Below are positions 11,571 through 23,528 of a stretch of 64,000 bases of DNA, in pieces; the first letter of the stretch is position 1, and every line of letters begins with the position of its first letter. The translations under genes and the position numbers were made by a program. Source of the DNA: Nectonema munidae (Eukaryota; Nematomorpha; Nectonematoida; Nectonematidae); NCBI GenBank assembly GCA_030549495.1, contig JAUIRK010000949.1:179015-243014 (forward strand), given 5' to 3'. The notes under the pieces were generated by a model, which did no database searches, was not told where the DNA came from, and was given only the letters and a program-made list of their open reading frames with translations.

Positions 11571-13202
11571 CCGTATATTTCGGTGTATAACTTATAAGTC
11601 GACCTTTTAGCCCCCCCCCCCGCCCTAATTGAAGGTCAACTTATATAACAGTAACAAAAAGCATTCAAATTCATTTAAAATCCTTCAAAATTGCTACAAT
11701 CATCATCATCTGATGCAAAAAATAAATAAATCGTCATTTACAATTTCATCGTAATGGTCCCAGTCAGAATCTGGTGAATCAACTTTTGCTTCATCTTCAT
11801 CTTCACTCATACAACAGATCATCCTCGGTGCCATCCATTGCATTAGAGATACCGCATTTTTGAATGACTTTACTATGCTTTCTGTTTTCACATTACCCCA
11901 TGACTTTATCACAAACTCACACAAAACAGCCAATGATGCAGCACGCATAGCTCCACCTTTTGTAAATGATTTTTCTCCATGCAGCATCCAGTTGTTCCAT
12001 TCCTCTCTCACATTATCTTTAAATGGTTTATTTAAACGTACGTCTAATGTCTAGAGTGAAGAGGTCAAACCACCATCAACATTAGTTCGTGATAATCTGG
12101 CTTTAGAATTCTCTGTTATGTGGCTGCGAAACATGTCCCAAACCAATAGACTTCTTTCCTTTCTTATTCTCGGTTCCAAACGTTTTCTATCCACAATTTT
12201 ACGCCATTTTCATCCATCCAGCCTTTTTCATGAAAGTGAACAAATACTCCAGAGGGTACATTTATTTTAGGCTTAGTTTTTCGCTTAAAAATTATCATGG
12301 GCTTCAGTTTCGTTCCGTCAGTAAAACGACCGTAAACCTTGTCTTTTTATGACCGGTACCTCTAACGTGCACGGTTTTTGTGCCTTTTATATCAACAGTT
12401 CTGTCACCTATCATATCAAAGTTTAATGGGGTCCATGTTTCCGATACATGACAGAAGATACTGATGTTTTTGCCTCATCCCAATAACAAATCGATGAAAA
12501 CTGGTAACTTTAGTTCAAGTTCTCTTGGTAGCTTTTGAGCGATTTTCGTTTTTTGGCGTATGACAAGGTTGTTTCTATTCATGAAACGACTACACTAGCC
12601 AACTGTTGCTTAAAAGTCCTTACTTTCGTCTTTGTTGGCTTTTGCCCATTTTAATGCATGTGATCATATTTTATTTCCTGTTACTATGAATCCATCCTGT
12701 CTCCGTTCAAGTACCCACTTTGCAACATGATCCTCCAATATCTTCATTCTTTCTCTTCATAACTTCTCGGTCACATCAAAAGTTCTCGCTGCAGCACAGT
12801 TGTCTGATGCCTTGGCAACTTCAATGACTTTTAGTTTAAAACTTGCTTCGTATTTCCTTCTTTTGTTGGCGGCTTCATGGGTAGCTTAAGTATAGAAAAA
12901 TATTTAAAGAATTTTATCTGGTTAGTAGGAGAGTTAGGAACAGACTGAATTAGAGAGAAAGAGAAGTGAAATTATATGATTATGTAAACTATAGAGATTT
13001 ATGTTAATACAACCTTATATATTATTTCATATTGTAAGTAGAACAAGACTTGTAATAACATACCGGTAGTCTTTAATTAATGCCTGGTGTTTTATATATG
13101 GTAACTTTTACACTGCTGCTTAGGCTAGCCGATAACTTAGGCGAGTTCTATATTTTAGAAGTCGACTTATCTCTAGGTCGATTTATACACCGAAATATAC
13201 GG
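11571..13202 (-). mobile_element. Tigger/pogo DNA transposon, degenerate, both ends present
   Basis: Terminal inverted repeats CCGTATATTTCGGTGTATAA (11571) and its complement ending at 13202, flanked by TA at 11569-11570 and 13203-13204, as expected for the pogo group. The subterminal sequence is also inverted (AGTCGACC / GGTCGATTT). A run of 11 C lies at 11611-11621. It contains a broken minus-strand transposase. Confidence 0.9.
11706..12890 (-). pseudogene. Tigger/pogo transposase relic
   Basis: In minus-strand order: a Brinker-type HTH region near 12880-12760 (degenerate), WVLERRQDGFIVTGNKI-like DNA-binding sequence around 12700, GDRTVDIKGTKTVHVRGTGH near 12400 and the DDE-domain stretch GTKLKPMIIFK near 12310. 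Last comes 12011-11706 with VREEWNNWMLHGEKS, MRAASLAVLCEFVIKSWGNV and an acidic tail. Stops and frameshifts separate these blocks. Order and motifs match the Tigger/Jerky layout. Confidence 0.8.
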
Positions 13203-13269
13203 TATATAATAGCTTTTGGATTTTAACTGGAAAATATTTTTTAGGATGCCAATTGCTCTTGAGAGTATA

Positions 13270-14290
13270 TTATTAACATAAAACATATGTTCAAACAAAT
13301 TTAATTTTTTATCAATTAGGATTCCTAACAATTAAAAAGAGTCAACCAATTCAAATGTGAAATCGTTCAATCTCAGTTTGAGATCATTATCCTTAAAGAA
13401 AAGCGTTTATTTGGATTTTCCAATATTAATACGCATTTGATTGTTTTGACACCATCAAAAAACTTCCTCAAGCAAAAATAATCTTTTAATATTCGAGGAA
13501 AAAGGGATGTTTATCGTTAAGGCATCAGCAAAGCTGAAGAAATTTAAGTTTAGATTTGAATAATATCGGTCATAAATAAAGAAGAGATAGAGATGGGGTC
13601 CACGTTTGGATCTTTGAGGAATTCCTGATCTTATACAGTTCGTTTTTGATAATGTGCCATTAAATTTAAAGTAGATGGTAGCGCGTTTCAAATGCGATTT
13701 CTTAAATGATAAAGATTATCTTGAAAAGCATATCATTTTAATTTATGGAGCAAAAGAAACAGTGGCGAATGCTTTTGGAAGATCGATAGACATAGTGCGT
13801 ACACGATTACAGGAATGAGTATCATTTATGAGAAGAGAAAGACAAGTTTGGGTGTTGTGATATTTTCTGAAACCAAATTGGTATTTATAAAATCGGTTGT
13901 TGTTACGCAGAAATATGAATAGATTTAATTATAAAGTAGTTTTTCGAATATTTTTGAAATGACAGGTATACTTGATATTGGACGATTATTATCAATATTT
14001 AATTTGCCACCTTTTTGAAAACCGGTTATACTTTGCTTATTTTGAATGAGTCGAGAAAAATACAATACTCGATACAGGATTTAAATTCAATCAATAAATA
14101 CTTTGTTATAGGATCAATAATTAATTTGGAATGATGAATAGAAATTTCAAAGATATCACCACATTTTTTCAATTTTAATAAATTTACAGTAAACAAAATA
14201 TCATTAAAATTTTTTTTATCAAAGTTGAAGACAGAATTTGTATTAAATAAATATTTGGAAAAATCAATACTCGAATTTGACATACTAGGA
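13270..14290 (-). pseudogene. non-LTR retrotransposon reverse-transcriptase relic
   Basis: Minus strand. 14283-14026 precedes the palm domain. FKKGGKLNIDNNRPISIS and SKIFEKLL (about 14020-13940) are the RT fingers motif. SGIPQRSKRGP (about 13630) matches the conserved S.PQGS..GP, and FFSFADALTI (about 13530) is the FADD catalytic box with its second Asp replaced. KLRLNDFTFELVDSFKLLGI-like sequence follows. Several stops. Jockey/CR1-like by motif style. The 3' end fades towards the Tigger element. Confidence 0.8.
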
Positions 14291-14399
14291 TAATGAGTGA
14301 ATTTAAATGTTTAGTAAGTGTTAAAGATTTCCATTATTTAGCAAGCTTATTTCAGAAACAGTAGATTATTATTTAACAATTTTTTGAAGAAAAATATAA

Positions 14400-15440
14400 A
14401 GAATTGAATGAATGATGAGATTCGAAAATGATGGAAATCAGACGAAAGAGAACGACAAAAAGATCGTTAGAGAACTAACAAGAACTATTCGAAGAAAATG
14501 CAGAGAATGAAAAGCAAAAGAAGTAGAAGACATAGTCAATGAAATACACGAAATGGAGAAGAGAAAATAATGTCGTACAGAATCGTGAAAAAAATCACAC
14601 CAAACTCTAATGTCAAAGTAGCGAAACATTTGCTGGCTATAGATGAAAACCATTTAAAGAAAGGAAATGAGAGTAATAAGGGATCCAAAGAATACATGGA
14701 AGACCTTTATGGATCTAAAGACGATTCTGTTTAACACATGTGCAGATTTCAACACATCGATTAATCCTAAACAAAGAATACGACGCGTTAGCTATGCTGA
14801 TGACACTGAATAAGTGAATCAGAGCAAGGAATCAACAAGCATCATTTTCGAAGAAGAAAGAAGATATACGATTGAAGGAAATGTCGCTATAGTGGTAACA
14901 AACAAAGGTCACAAGGTAATCAACTCAAGAATTGTAATGCAAAAGATTGAACAGGTAGGAAAATTACAATACGTGTCGTGTCCTATTATATTATGGATGA
15001 AAACCTGCAAAACGATGCTGCTATAAAAACTGGGATAGCTACAGCAAAGCAGAGTTTCTGAAAACATAAAGAACTAAAGAGGGACAACCTTTAGACCAAT
15101 AAAAAGCTGCTAAACACACACAGGTATGGTCTATTTTCAGATATGGATCAGAAATCTTCTCACTACGAGCTGCTCTATAAAGAGAATAGATTGAAATGTG
15201 GTGGAGTTAGAGACCCAGAAACCAAACTGCTCAAAATGATATCCAAAAGAAAGGCCACGTTCTTTGCACACACAACGAGAACATCAGCAGGCCAAGAATT
15301 GAAGACCATAATCGAAGGAAATGAGAAGAAAGTTGGAAGATAAAGACGAAGAACGTAGTGATTAAAAGACATTAAACAAGCAACTGGAAAGAAGCCCTTG
15401 AAAGGCAACCTAAAAATAGCAGAAGATAAAGGCAGATGAG
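14400..15440 (+). pseudogene. non-LTR retrotransposon reverse-transcriptase relic (second family)
   Basis: Plus strand. SYADDTE (about 14788-14808) is the YADD catalytic box with its second D kept. MQKIEQVGKLQYVSCPI (14938 onward), AAIKTGIATAKQSF, then GVRDPETKLLKMISKRKATF and GQELKTIIEGNEKKVGR (to 15343) match the thumb and C-terminal sequence common in arthropod endonuclease/RT elements (EQVGKFQYLG, KTRIAIAK, KRKL.FFGH). Multiple stops. It faces away from the neighbouring LINE relic. Confidence 0.75.
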
Positions 15441-17184
15441 AAAATAAGTATTTTGTGGATGTATAATTATATTAGTCTCCATGCATAATTTAACTTTATA
15501 TTTAATAAAACAGAATCAATTTTTTTGCTGTAAATAAGGTTTAAAGTAAATAGAAAATATTCAAAGAAAGAATCAGAGCAAAACTCTATTTCAACGAAAA
15601 TCGGGTATAGCAAAATGCGTTTTTCTAAATTTATTCATTATATAGGGACGCTAGAATTCTAAATCAGTTAACAAGGACAAACATGGGAATGGAAAAATTC
15701 AGCAACAAAATTTTTTATCCTTTACAGATATAACTTATATTAAATATACATTAAAGTACTTCATTTTTAAACTTATAAAATAGATAGAGTAGCACAGGTA
15801 CAAAATTTTTATTCAGCAAAGAACAAAAATTTCTATTTCTTCCAAAAATAATAATAATCAATACAAAAAATACTTTGAAAGTAAAATGGGAGTTTATATA
15901 CTAAAAAAAGAGATAAACAATAGTATTTAGAAGAAAATTTTCCCAAACTCATTTTTTGACATATAAGATTAACGAATGAAAAGCCGGAATTCCGTTGTTA
16001 AGCAACAGCAAAACGAGGAAAATCCAGGAAACCGTGATATCTTACAACCCTAAAAATAGGAGAATGAAAAGTTGAGATTCTACTCTACCATCCTCCATTC
16101 TTTAACGTTTTATATAATGACTAAATTGTCCCTAACCAAAATTATGTCCTACGGGATTTTATGCTCTGGAGATTTTAACCTCTCATAGGACTTTACAAGT
16201 GTGGTTTTATTTACCTGGTTATGAATATGGATGGATCTCTGCACACTCCATTGCTCCTAACATGCTTACAACTATAGAGTATGGTATAGAGTTTGTGATC
16301 TGTGTAGAGGACATGCAGGTCATCTTTAGTGATGACGGTGCCATTTTCATTGAAGATAATCATCTGGATCAAGCTTTCATTAACTATTCTGTTGTACGTT
16401 ATGATTGGTCCAACACATTGATTGAATCTTGAAAAATATTGTGAAATCATATATCTTGTTCTTTGTGATGCGCTCAATTAGAGATGACAACTGTCCATCC
16501 ATGTTTTACTCAACATTTTACTTACGTATGTTTTACTTACATTTATTGGTAAGCATTAATTTGTGAAATACAGGCATTTTACTTCACATCTTTGTTTCCT
16601 CTTCAAAACGACTAATTTTTATATAAAATAAATGAAGAGGCAAATATTAAAATATATTAAGTCATTATGATAATTCAATTTTTTTGTCATTTTTTGTTCA
16701 CGAAAATAATAAAAAGTACAATGAATTAAAATTGTTATGAAAAGTTTTTTAATTCAAAATTTAGAATAAAATTCAGTAAAAAATCTTTAACATAAAATTC
16801 AAAGTCAATCTACCCTAACTTTAATATACTTTGTCTGAATAAAGTTTTGTATTTAAATTTTAAATTTTAAACTTTTCAAAAATAGATCACCATAATTGGA
16901 GCCCAGTAAAGTTACTTATAGTTTGAAATGGGCCTATCAGAGTTAACGGATGTCTTAATAAAGTTGTTTTGACATAAAAAATCTTAATGTTGTGTTACAA
17001 ATTATAACTTCAAGAGATATTAAAAAATTAACTTGACAGCTGATTACAGTTATTGACCGTTGGACAGTTGTAAAGTTAAAAAGATAAAAATTAAATAGTA
17101 GGTCTAAGATGTTTTTCATATTGGAATTCTCCAAAAAAATTTCCCAAATATTATTACTAAAATGAAAATAATTGTAAGCTATTG
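15441..17184. other. no gene recognised
   Basis: AT-rich sequence. Overlapping frames on both strands at 16199-16477 are open for 77-88 codons, but neither shows a domain I recognise. Confidence 0.45.
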
Positions 17185-17605
17185 CAGGGGCGGATCTAGA
17201 AATTGGCATTAGGAGGGAGGGGGAGGGCGGATTTTACTAAACTAGAACTCAAATTTCAAGCATATAAATTTAAGCTTTATCAAAATTTTTAAAAAAAGAA
17301 GAATGAGAGCAAACGATCCTCATACTGCGAAGTAAATTGATGTGGTAAAACTTGATGTGTTTAAATAATAAATTTACAAAAAAAAATTGGATAATATAAA
17401 ATTATCAAGTGTCACACTTATCTACGATTGAAACATAAAAAACTTTTTAGGGCTTCTCACTTTAGAGAAAGATTGAATCTAAAAAACGAGTTGCAGAAAT
17501 CATCATAATATTTGGATTCTACGAAAAGAATTAGATCAATAAAAATTTTCAAGTAATTTTAGGGGGGGGGGGGGCGCCGGTTTCGCCCCTTTAAATCCGC
17601 CAGTG
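17185..17605 (-). mobile_element. hAT-type non-autonomous element, copy 2
   Basis: Starts CAGGGGCGGATCTAGAAATT and ends TTTAAATCCGCCAGTG. It is the inverse of the element at 4909-5572, with an internal deletion of roughly 240 bp. A run of 13 G lies at 17562-17574. The flanks share only TATTG, so the target duplication is unclear. Confidence 0.75.
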
Positions 17606-19300
17606 TATTGTATACCTAATATTATTCAATTTGCAAGTTTTTTTAAAAGATTCCTCTTTTCTCTTGATTTAGATGTTTAAGCATATTTTCTTAATTTTAT
17701 ATTAAGTTGTAAAATGTATTTTAAAATATATTGATCTAAGCTATATTATTTAAGCTTTTTAGTATTCTAATCAGAGACGTATCAAAGCTTTAGGGTCAAA
17801 TATGGCCAAAAAATATCTAGGCAGAGGGGGGGGGGGGGTGGGGATACATCGGATAAATTATTAAATAATAAATGATTTGCTTTTTACCAAGAGGTACACT
17901 TTGAATCAAAATTTTTTTTAAAACATTCATCAAAAACAAAAGTCGTAATAAAGTGGATAAAGAAGTTTAGTTCTACTTCAAATTTTGCAAAAATTTGTCA
18001 CAAGAAATGCCCTTAATTTACAAAATCTTTTAAGAAAGCTTCCATACTCACTCAAAGAAGAACTATATAAAGTGGAGCTTCTAGAACTAAGTTTTACGAG
18101 TGACTAATTCATGTCAACATCAAGAAAACTCAAAAATATGCTTTAAATTAAATTATTTCACTTAATGATAATATTCTCCAAAACTGTTCATTTTAGAAGA
18201 TTAAATTGAAATTATAAAATTAAGAGTTCCCATTTATGAAGTAGTTTTTTGAGGATGGAATTAAATATTTGACGTGGACATAAATTAGTGACTCTCATAA
18301 TTTTTTTCTGTTTCTTCATAATATGAGAATTAACTGTCGAAATAGGTTAAAATCTATCAAAATGAACCTATTTTTTTCAATTATTACAATTTTTTTTATA
18401 TTATACCTCTAACAAACTATTTTCCAAAATTGTGTTCCTTATTTTTTTTCTTTTGTTAGTTTGTTTCTAAAATATTCATCGTTAACTTTTTTAAATTGTT
18501 TTCTATAGACATATACTTCTTTTTTCTTTAAAGAAAAAATTTTTCTTGAATAAATTCTCTCTTTGAAATAAACTTTTGAAAACAAATGATAATGTATATT
18601 TTCATCGGGTTCTTATACAAAGTAGTTAATGTATGGTTTAAAGTTGAAATTAAAATAACTTGATTATTTAAATAAAGTATATTGCTAATATTGATTAAAA
18701 AAATCGAACCCTAACTAGTACTGAGGTTCTAAAAACGAATATTTTTACGCCGATCTTCAATATATTTGATAAAAAGTAAAAAGTGATTCAATCTAAATCT
18801 TTATTCATAAAATACAACTTTTCAAATAAACAAACACTTTTAAAGGATCAAAGGAATGTCTTATTGGATTGAGTACTCATTGGTTTAATTGATAATAAGA
18901 TTATTAAGTTTTAACAACAAATAAATTTTGATTATGAATACTTTCATTCATAAAAAATTATCACAAGAACTAATTTTGTATTTTTCAATAATACACCTCG
19001 GTATGTCTTTTTACACAAACGCAATGGAAAATTATCTTAAAAGGGCATTGACATATTTCTTGCCTTCTTAAGTTTTGACAAACTTAAAACTTTATTGGTC
19101 TTTCATTAGTATTAGGATGGGATATATATTTTCTAGTTATAAATTCAATGCTTCAACCTTGAACAAGTTGCTTATTATGATCGCTCTGGGACTGCCTCCT
19201 TTTGATTAAAAAATGTCTTAGTGCAAAATATTCAAAACTTCCATAAATACGAGTAATTTGCGAAGAAATAAATGCAAGGAATAAGAGAGTAAACATGATG
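17606..19300. other. no gene recognised; isolated G-run and TIR-like word
   Basis: CAGAGACGTATCAAAGCTTT at about 17774 resembles a hAT terminus and is followed by 13 G at 17826-17838, as in other elements here, but no partner end was found. The rest is AT-rich. Downstream exons of the lipocalin-like gene would be expected here, but I could not identify them. Confidence 0.4.
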
Positions 19301-19307
19301 GTCGTAC

Positions 19308-19432
19308 AGAAAGCCAAAATGCTTCGTGTAAAATGATTCGTTGTCCATTTTAATGTACTGAGACACGCCAGACTCCATTCGGTAGGTGTGGGATGGCAGG
19401 AGTTCAGCAACGATGTACCAAGTTCCAAGAAA
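19308..19432 (-). CDS. lipocalin-like protein, GxW exon (partial gene)
   Basis: Follows an AG acceptor (CAATAAAG). Read in the phase set by the upstream exon it begins FLGTWYIVAELLPSHTYRME, giving the joined motif NLDEFLGTWYIVAE, the lipocalin G-x-W signature. It continues SGVSQYIKMDNESFYTKHFG. A possible GT donor lies after 19308. Another frame of the same DNA is open for 91 codons (19153-19428) and has a hydrophobic segment; I prefer the lipocalin frame because of motif, splice sites and phase. Downstream exons are not identified. Confidence 0.5.
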
Positions 19433-19490
19433 CTTTATTGAAACAAAAAAGGATCACTGACTTTAAAATAGGTTACGATTAAGGACTTAC

Positions 19491-19567
19491 CTCATCTAAA
19501 TTAAGATTAGCTTCCTTCAATATATTCGCAACATAACAAGTAGGCTTGGGTTCTGCAGGAATCACGC
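19491..19567 (-). CDS. lipocalin-like protein, N-terminal exon (partial gene)
   Basis: On the minus strand, an AG acceptor (CTCTAG) precedes the exon and a consensus GTAAGT donor follows it. The open frame reads VIPAEPKPTCYVANILKEAN then LNLDE. This matches the region before the first beta strand of lipocalins such as apolipoprotein D (a Cys followed by a short helix and N-F/L-D). The phase at the donor (0) fits the next exon. The upstream signal-peptide exon was not found. Lipocalins are secreted carriers of small hydrophobic ligands. The call rests on a short match. Confidence 0.5.
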
Positions 19568-22500
19568 CTAGAGAAAAGGTAAATTACATAATGATGTTAA
19601 AACGTTGTGTCAAAGGCTTTCCACGAATCTGTCAAACCCCGCCCCTTAGATAATTCCTTACTTAGAAATAAGTTCTCTATCAAATTGCATGTATACTAAG
19701 GTTGATATTGACATGCCATGAAACTTCTCTATATTAAACATCCTATATAGAGACTCAATAAAATTGGCTTTCACTACAAAGATGGCCTTTTTATCATTAA
19801 TATTCGGTGGGCCTCCCTCCCAATTCACTAATCTAGTTGAAACCCATGTTGAAAGAAATCCGCCCACTGCCATATATTATATATTCGGTAAGAAATTTAA
19901 TTATAGTTGTGTTATTTTTTCCATAAAATTTTAACTAGTTTCTAAATTAAAAAAAAAGGCATATACATTTTTCAATGATTAAAAAATTTTAACAAAACAC
20001 TTGACTTTTCAAGGTTTTTTTTGTTTTCTAGCACGATATGCTTCTTGAGTTGGCGTAAAATATGAAGTTTTGCAAAAGAAACACGCTCTACCAGAACAAA
20101 AGTTAATTCAGTATGCATCTACACGTTGGAAGTGTACCTACTTAATCTTAGAACGATTGTTTAAGCAAAAAATACGATTGCATAATATTGTTCAGAAGTT
20201 TGAAATTTACGTGTTTTCAATGCTAACGAGTGGAAATTGATTGGAAAATGTTTCAACTTTCTTAAGATCTTCAATTAATTTGCAGAAAAGTAATGTTCAA
20301 TATAGGAAACTTTTGATATTTTTAATGAAACAATTTTTTTAGATTAAGTGCAAACTATGCCAATGCATCTGAAATCATTCCACAATCCAAAGTTTTAAAC
20401 ACTATATCGCAAAAATTGATACCATACCATTTTAAATTCTATTTGTCCTTTTGCAATTCTGTTTAGTCTTTTTGCAATTCTAACTAAATAAGCAAATGTG
20501 TTTTTGAAATATTATTTAGTCAATTAAAAAGATATTCTTAAATTAAAGTGCAAAAATTTTTAATTAAAAAAGAAAATAAAAAACAAACAAAAAATATTGA
20601 AGAAATAGTGAAATTTGTAATAACAATTTAATTGCTAATTCGTTGTGAAAAATTTAGAAGATTTAATATGAAAATAATTTCAAATATCGAAAAGAGTTTA
20701 AATAAAAATGAAACATGTCAAAGCAATATAAACATAACAAAGTCAAAACATTGGATTCAGATAGAATTGCAAAAGGAAAGATAGAATTGGAGTTTAATTT
20801 CATCTCATTAATTAAAAATAAAAAAATCGAGTTTAATTTCCTTTTGTTAATTAACATAGTAACTACTACTAACTTTGCATCTCAGTGCATACTAACTAAA
20901 GTGAGTATACGAGAAGAAAGTTTTTGAACTCTCATCATAAAACAATCTATCAGCATTGATCGCACCGTGATGAATAATATCTTAACCGAAACAGAAGGAT
21001 TTCCTTTCATGGCACAGCTATGTCATACTTGTTCTCAAAGTGTTAAATACGTTTTGTACCAAAACCATTTAGCATAGAAAGTTAGAACTTTTCATACCAA
21101 TGAATACGAAGTCTTGAGCATGAAACGTCTAAGTTGGCTATGAAGTGTATGGAAGTGTATGTAGTTTATATAAATAAAGCTAACCTTGGAAGGTTGTGAA
21201 GCTTGGCGCCCATAACAAAAAGAAAGAAGTGATTGAAAACATTGCATTCCTTAATAACATGATTGCTCTTCTTTGAAATATCTATTATATAAGAGGTTAG
21301 TTGGGAAAAGTACTAAGTTACGTGGAATGTAAGTAACATACTTACCAAGATATTTTCAAACAAATTTTATACAGATAAATTGAGGAAAGAGACTTAGTTC
21401 AACTTATGCAAAATTTTATTTGTCACTTTCTTATTTTGAGCTCTAGCAAAGTACGTGGGAAAGCTCTGAAGGACGAACTGCAGCTTATACTTTGTGAAGG
21501 AGATTTTAGCTTGCTTCAAAACAAAACCATCCATCATTGCCGTGTTACTTCTTTTTCTAGCACAATTGCTTTTGAGAGATCATTAAGCAAAGATGGCTGC
21601 CATTTTCATTTCCAAATGGAATGAAATTTTTTCACTATTTTTTGCACCATTATTCACGTTGATTCTTGTGAAAATTGAATACTGCGAAACGTGTAACGAC
21701 GATCAAAATAATATCGTATTTTCATAAAAGACTTCTACTGGAGATCTTATCTACACTTCATGTTTTAATTGAAGGGCGCATCCATAGATCATATATATTA
21801 TATATATCTCTTCCAAAACCTAAAGCGCTTGGAGGACACATGAAACAAGGCCTCTTATTTTTATTATTATTCACACTTCTTCCTTTTAAAATTATGTAGA
21901 CAAAAATACTACCACGACAATTTAAAAAAGGGGCCTCAGGAGTTCCTGATGAAATATTGTTCTTTTGATTACGCCTTCTCTATTCACTTTCTTTTCGCTT
22001 CCTCCTCTCAAACTCAACTTGATTGAAGGATGTGAAATGAGGCAGAATAATTAAAAAGATTTATATATGTACTGTATAACACTGCGTTACAAATTTTGAC
22101 TAATTTTTTGTTTCATAAAATTTTTTTGTGTTTTTCATGATGTTTGATGTGCTAATTTTAAGGTCGACGTTATTTTTTGTGTCTCCAATATTTATAAAAG
22201 AATTATTATTGTTTACAAAACTAAAAAAAACTTGGACAGTTATTACGTCTCAAGGGCGGATCTAGAAATAAATTAACCACCGAATAACATTTTTTTAAGT
22301 TTTTAAGTGAACCTTTAATGTCAATTATAGGATGATTTTTAAGTTTAAGTAATTTTTAACAAAACGCACAAACAGCTACTTTTGCTTAACAGCTTGTGGA
22401 AACTTCTGCCTGCTTCTGCATAAATTGTTAATATGAGGCTACGATCGATCTGAAGCGACAGAGAGAACGGAAGATTTTTTGCTAGAGACAATAGAACCGT

Positions 22501-22987
22501 ACTTTACATTTTTTCGGTCACCAGCCTCAAGAGATTACTTTTCTGACGCTTCACGTTTTGCTACAAATATCGTGCTTAATATATCTACCTTGTAATGGTA
22601 GTAAGATTCTGAACATCGTGAAGTTAACGCATATGGTCCATCTATACTGATTATATATATGATCTTGTCTAGCAAAAATGTTAACTTTATGTAGTTCTTT
22701 TAGTTTAACATATAGTAGTCGACAGGGATAGATTGATATGTTGTTGTGAAAAAAAACAGTCTTGAGACTTTTTATAAAAGAATCAATGAGCAGACAGCAA
22801 TAATCCGGTGGATGCTTTAGGACTAACTCTTTTGATAAACTTTTATCTTTACGTAGACTTAAAAATCTGTAACGGGGAAATCTTTTCTGTCATGCTCGGT
22901 ACTTTAAAGTGTTTACGCTTGTGGCCAACAATATACATTTTTTCATATTGATGCAAAATATCCATCCAGCTTAAGTTTTATATCATT
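19568..22987. other. no gene recognised
   Basis: AT-rich. CAAGGGCGGATCTAGAAAT at about 22254 is a lone hAT-type end related to those at 17185 and 32508, with no partner found. Small open frames (19658-19873 minus, 21406-21624 plus, 21675-21899 plus) show no recognisable domain. Confidence 0.45.
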
Positions 22988-22995
22988 CACTAGGT

Positions 22996-23520
22996 CAGGG
23001 GTGGAGAACTTTTCTTTTAGTAAAGGCCACATTTGCACCGTACACTCCGCAAAAAGGACGCAAAGAATAAATATGCAAGTTCTTATATAATAGTTATTTT
23101 GCACCTCTTGATAACATAATTACATTTTAGTTTGCCTGAAAATGCTCTGTTGAACCATCATTGGAATATTTGATTTTAATCTGGACGTTTTGAGCTTTGA
23201 TTGGGTTTTAACTTTTCTGTTGAACCAGCATTGGAATATTTGGTTCTAATCTGGACGTTTTGAGCTTTGATTGGTTTTTAAGGTGTTCATCTGAGCGCTC
23301 CAAGCATTCTTGATTTGTCTCATGTAAGAGAAAGTTGATTCACAGAGATATGTCGTGGTATAGGACTTTTATATTTTTGCGGGATCCTCTTTATTATCGA
23401 ATTAGGATTTTATATAATTTCTTATATTTTTAAAGATTTTTTTCAACAGACCACAGAGGGCCTCACTTTATGACTCAGAAGACCGCATATGCCCTTAAGG
23501 CCGCAGGATCCCCATCCCTG
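22996..23520. mobile_element. hAT MITE (525 bp) with an internal duplication
   Basis: Starts CAGGGGTGGAGAACTTTTC and ends GGATCCCCATCCCTG. It is flanked by near-identical 8-bp duplications CACTAGGT (22988-22995) and CAATAGGT (23521-23528). Inside, a unit of about 69 bp containing TGTTGAACCATCATTGGAAT is present twice in tandem (about 23143-23283). No coding capacity. Confidence 0.8.
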
Positions 23521-23528
23521 CAATAGGT

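Noticed and set aside
19153-19428. A 91-codon membrane-protein ORF
   Set aside because: The overlapping frame is joined in phase to an upstream exon and gives a lipocalin signature; the membrane-like frame has no such support.
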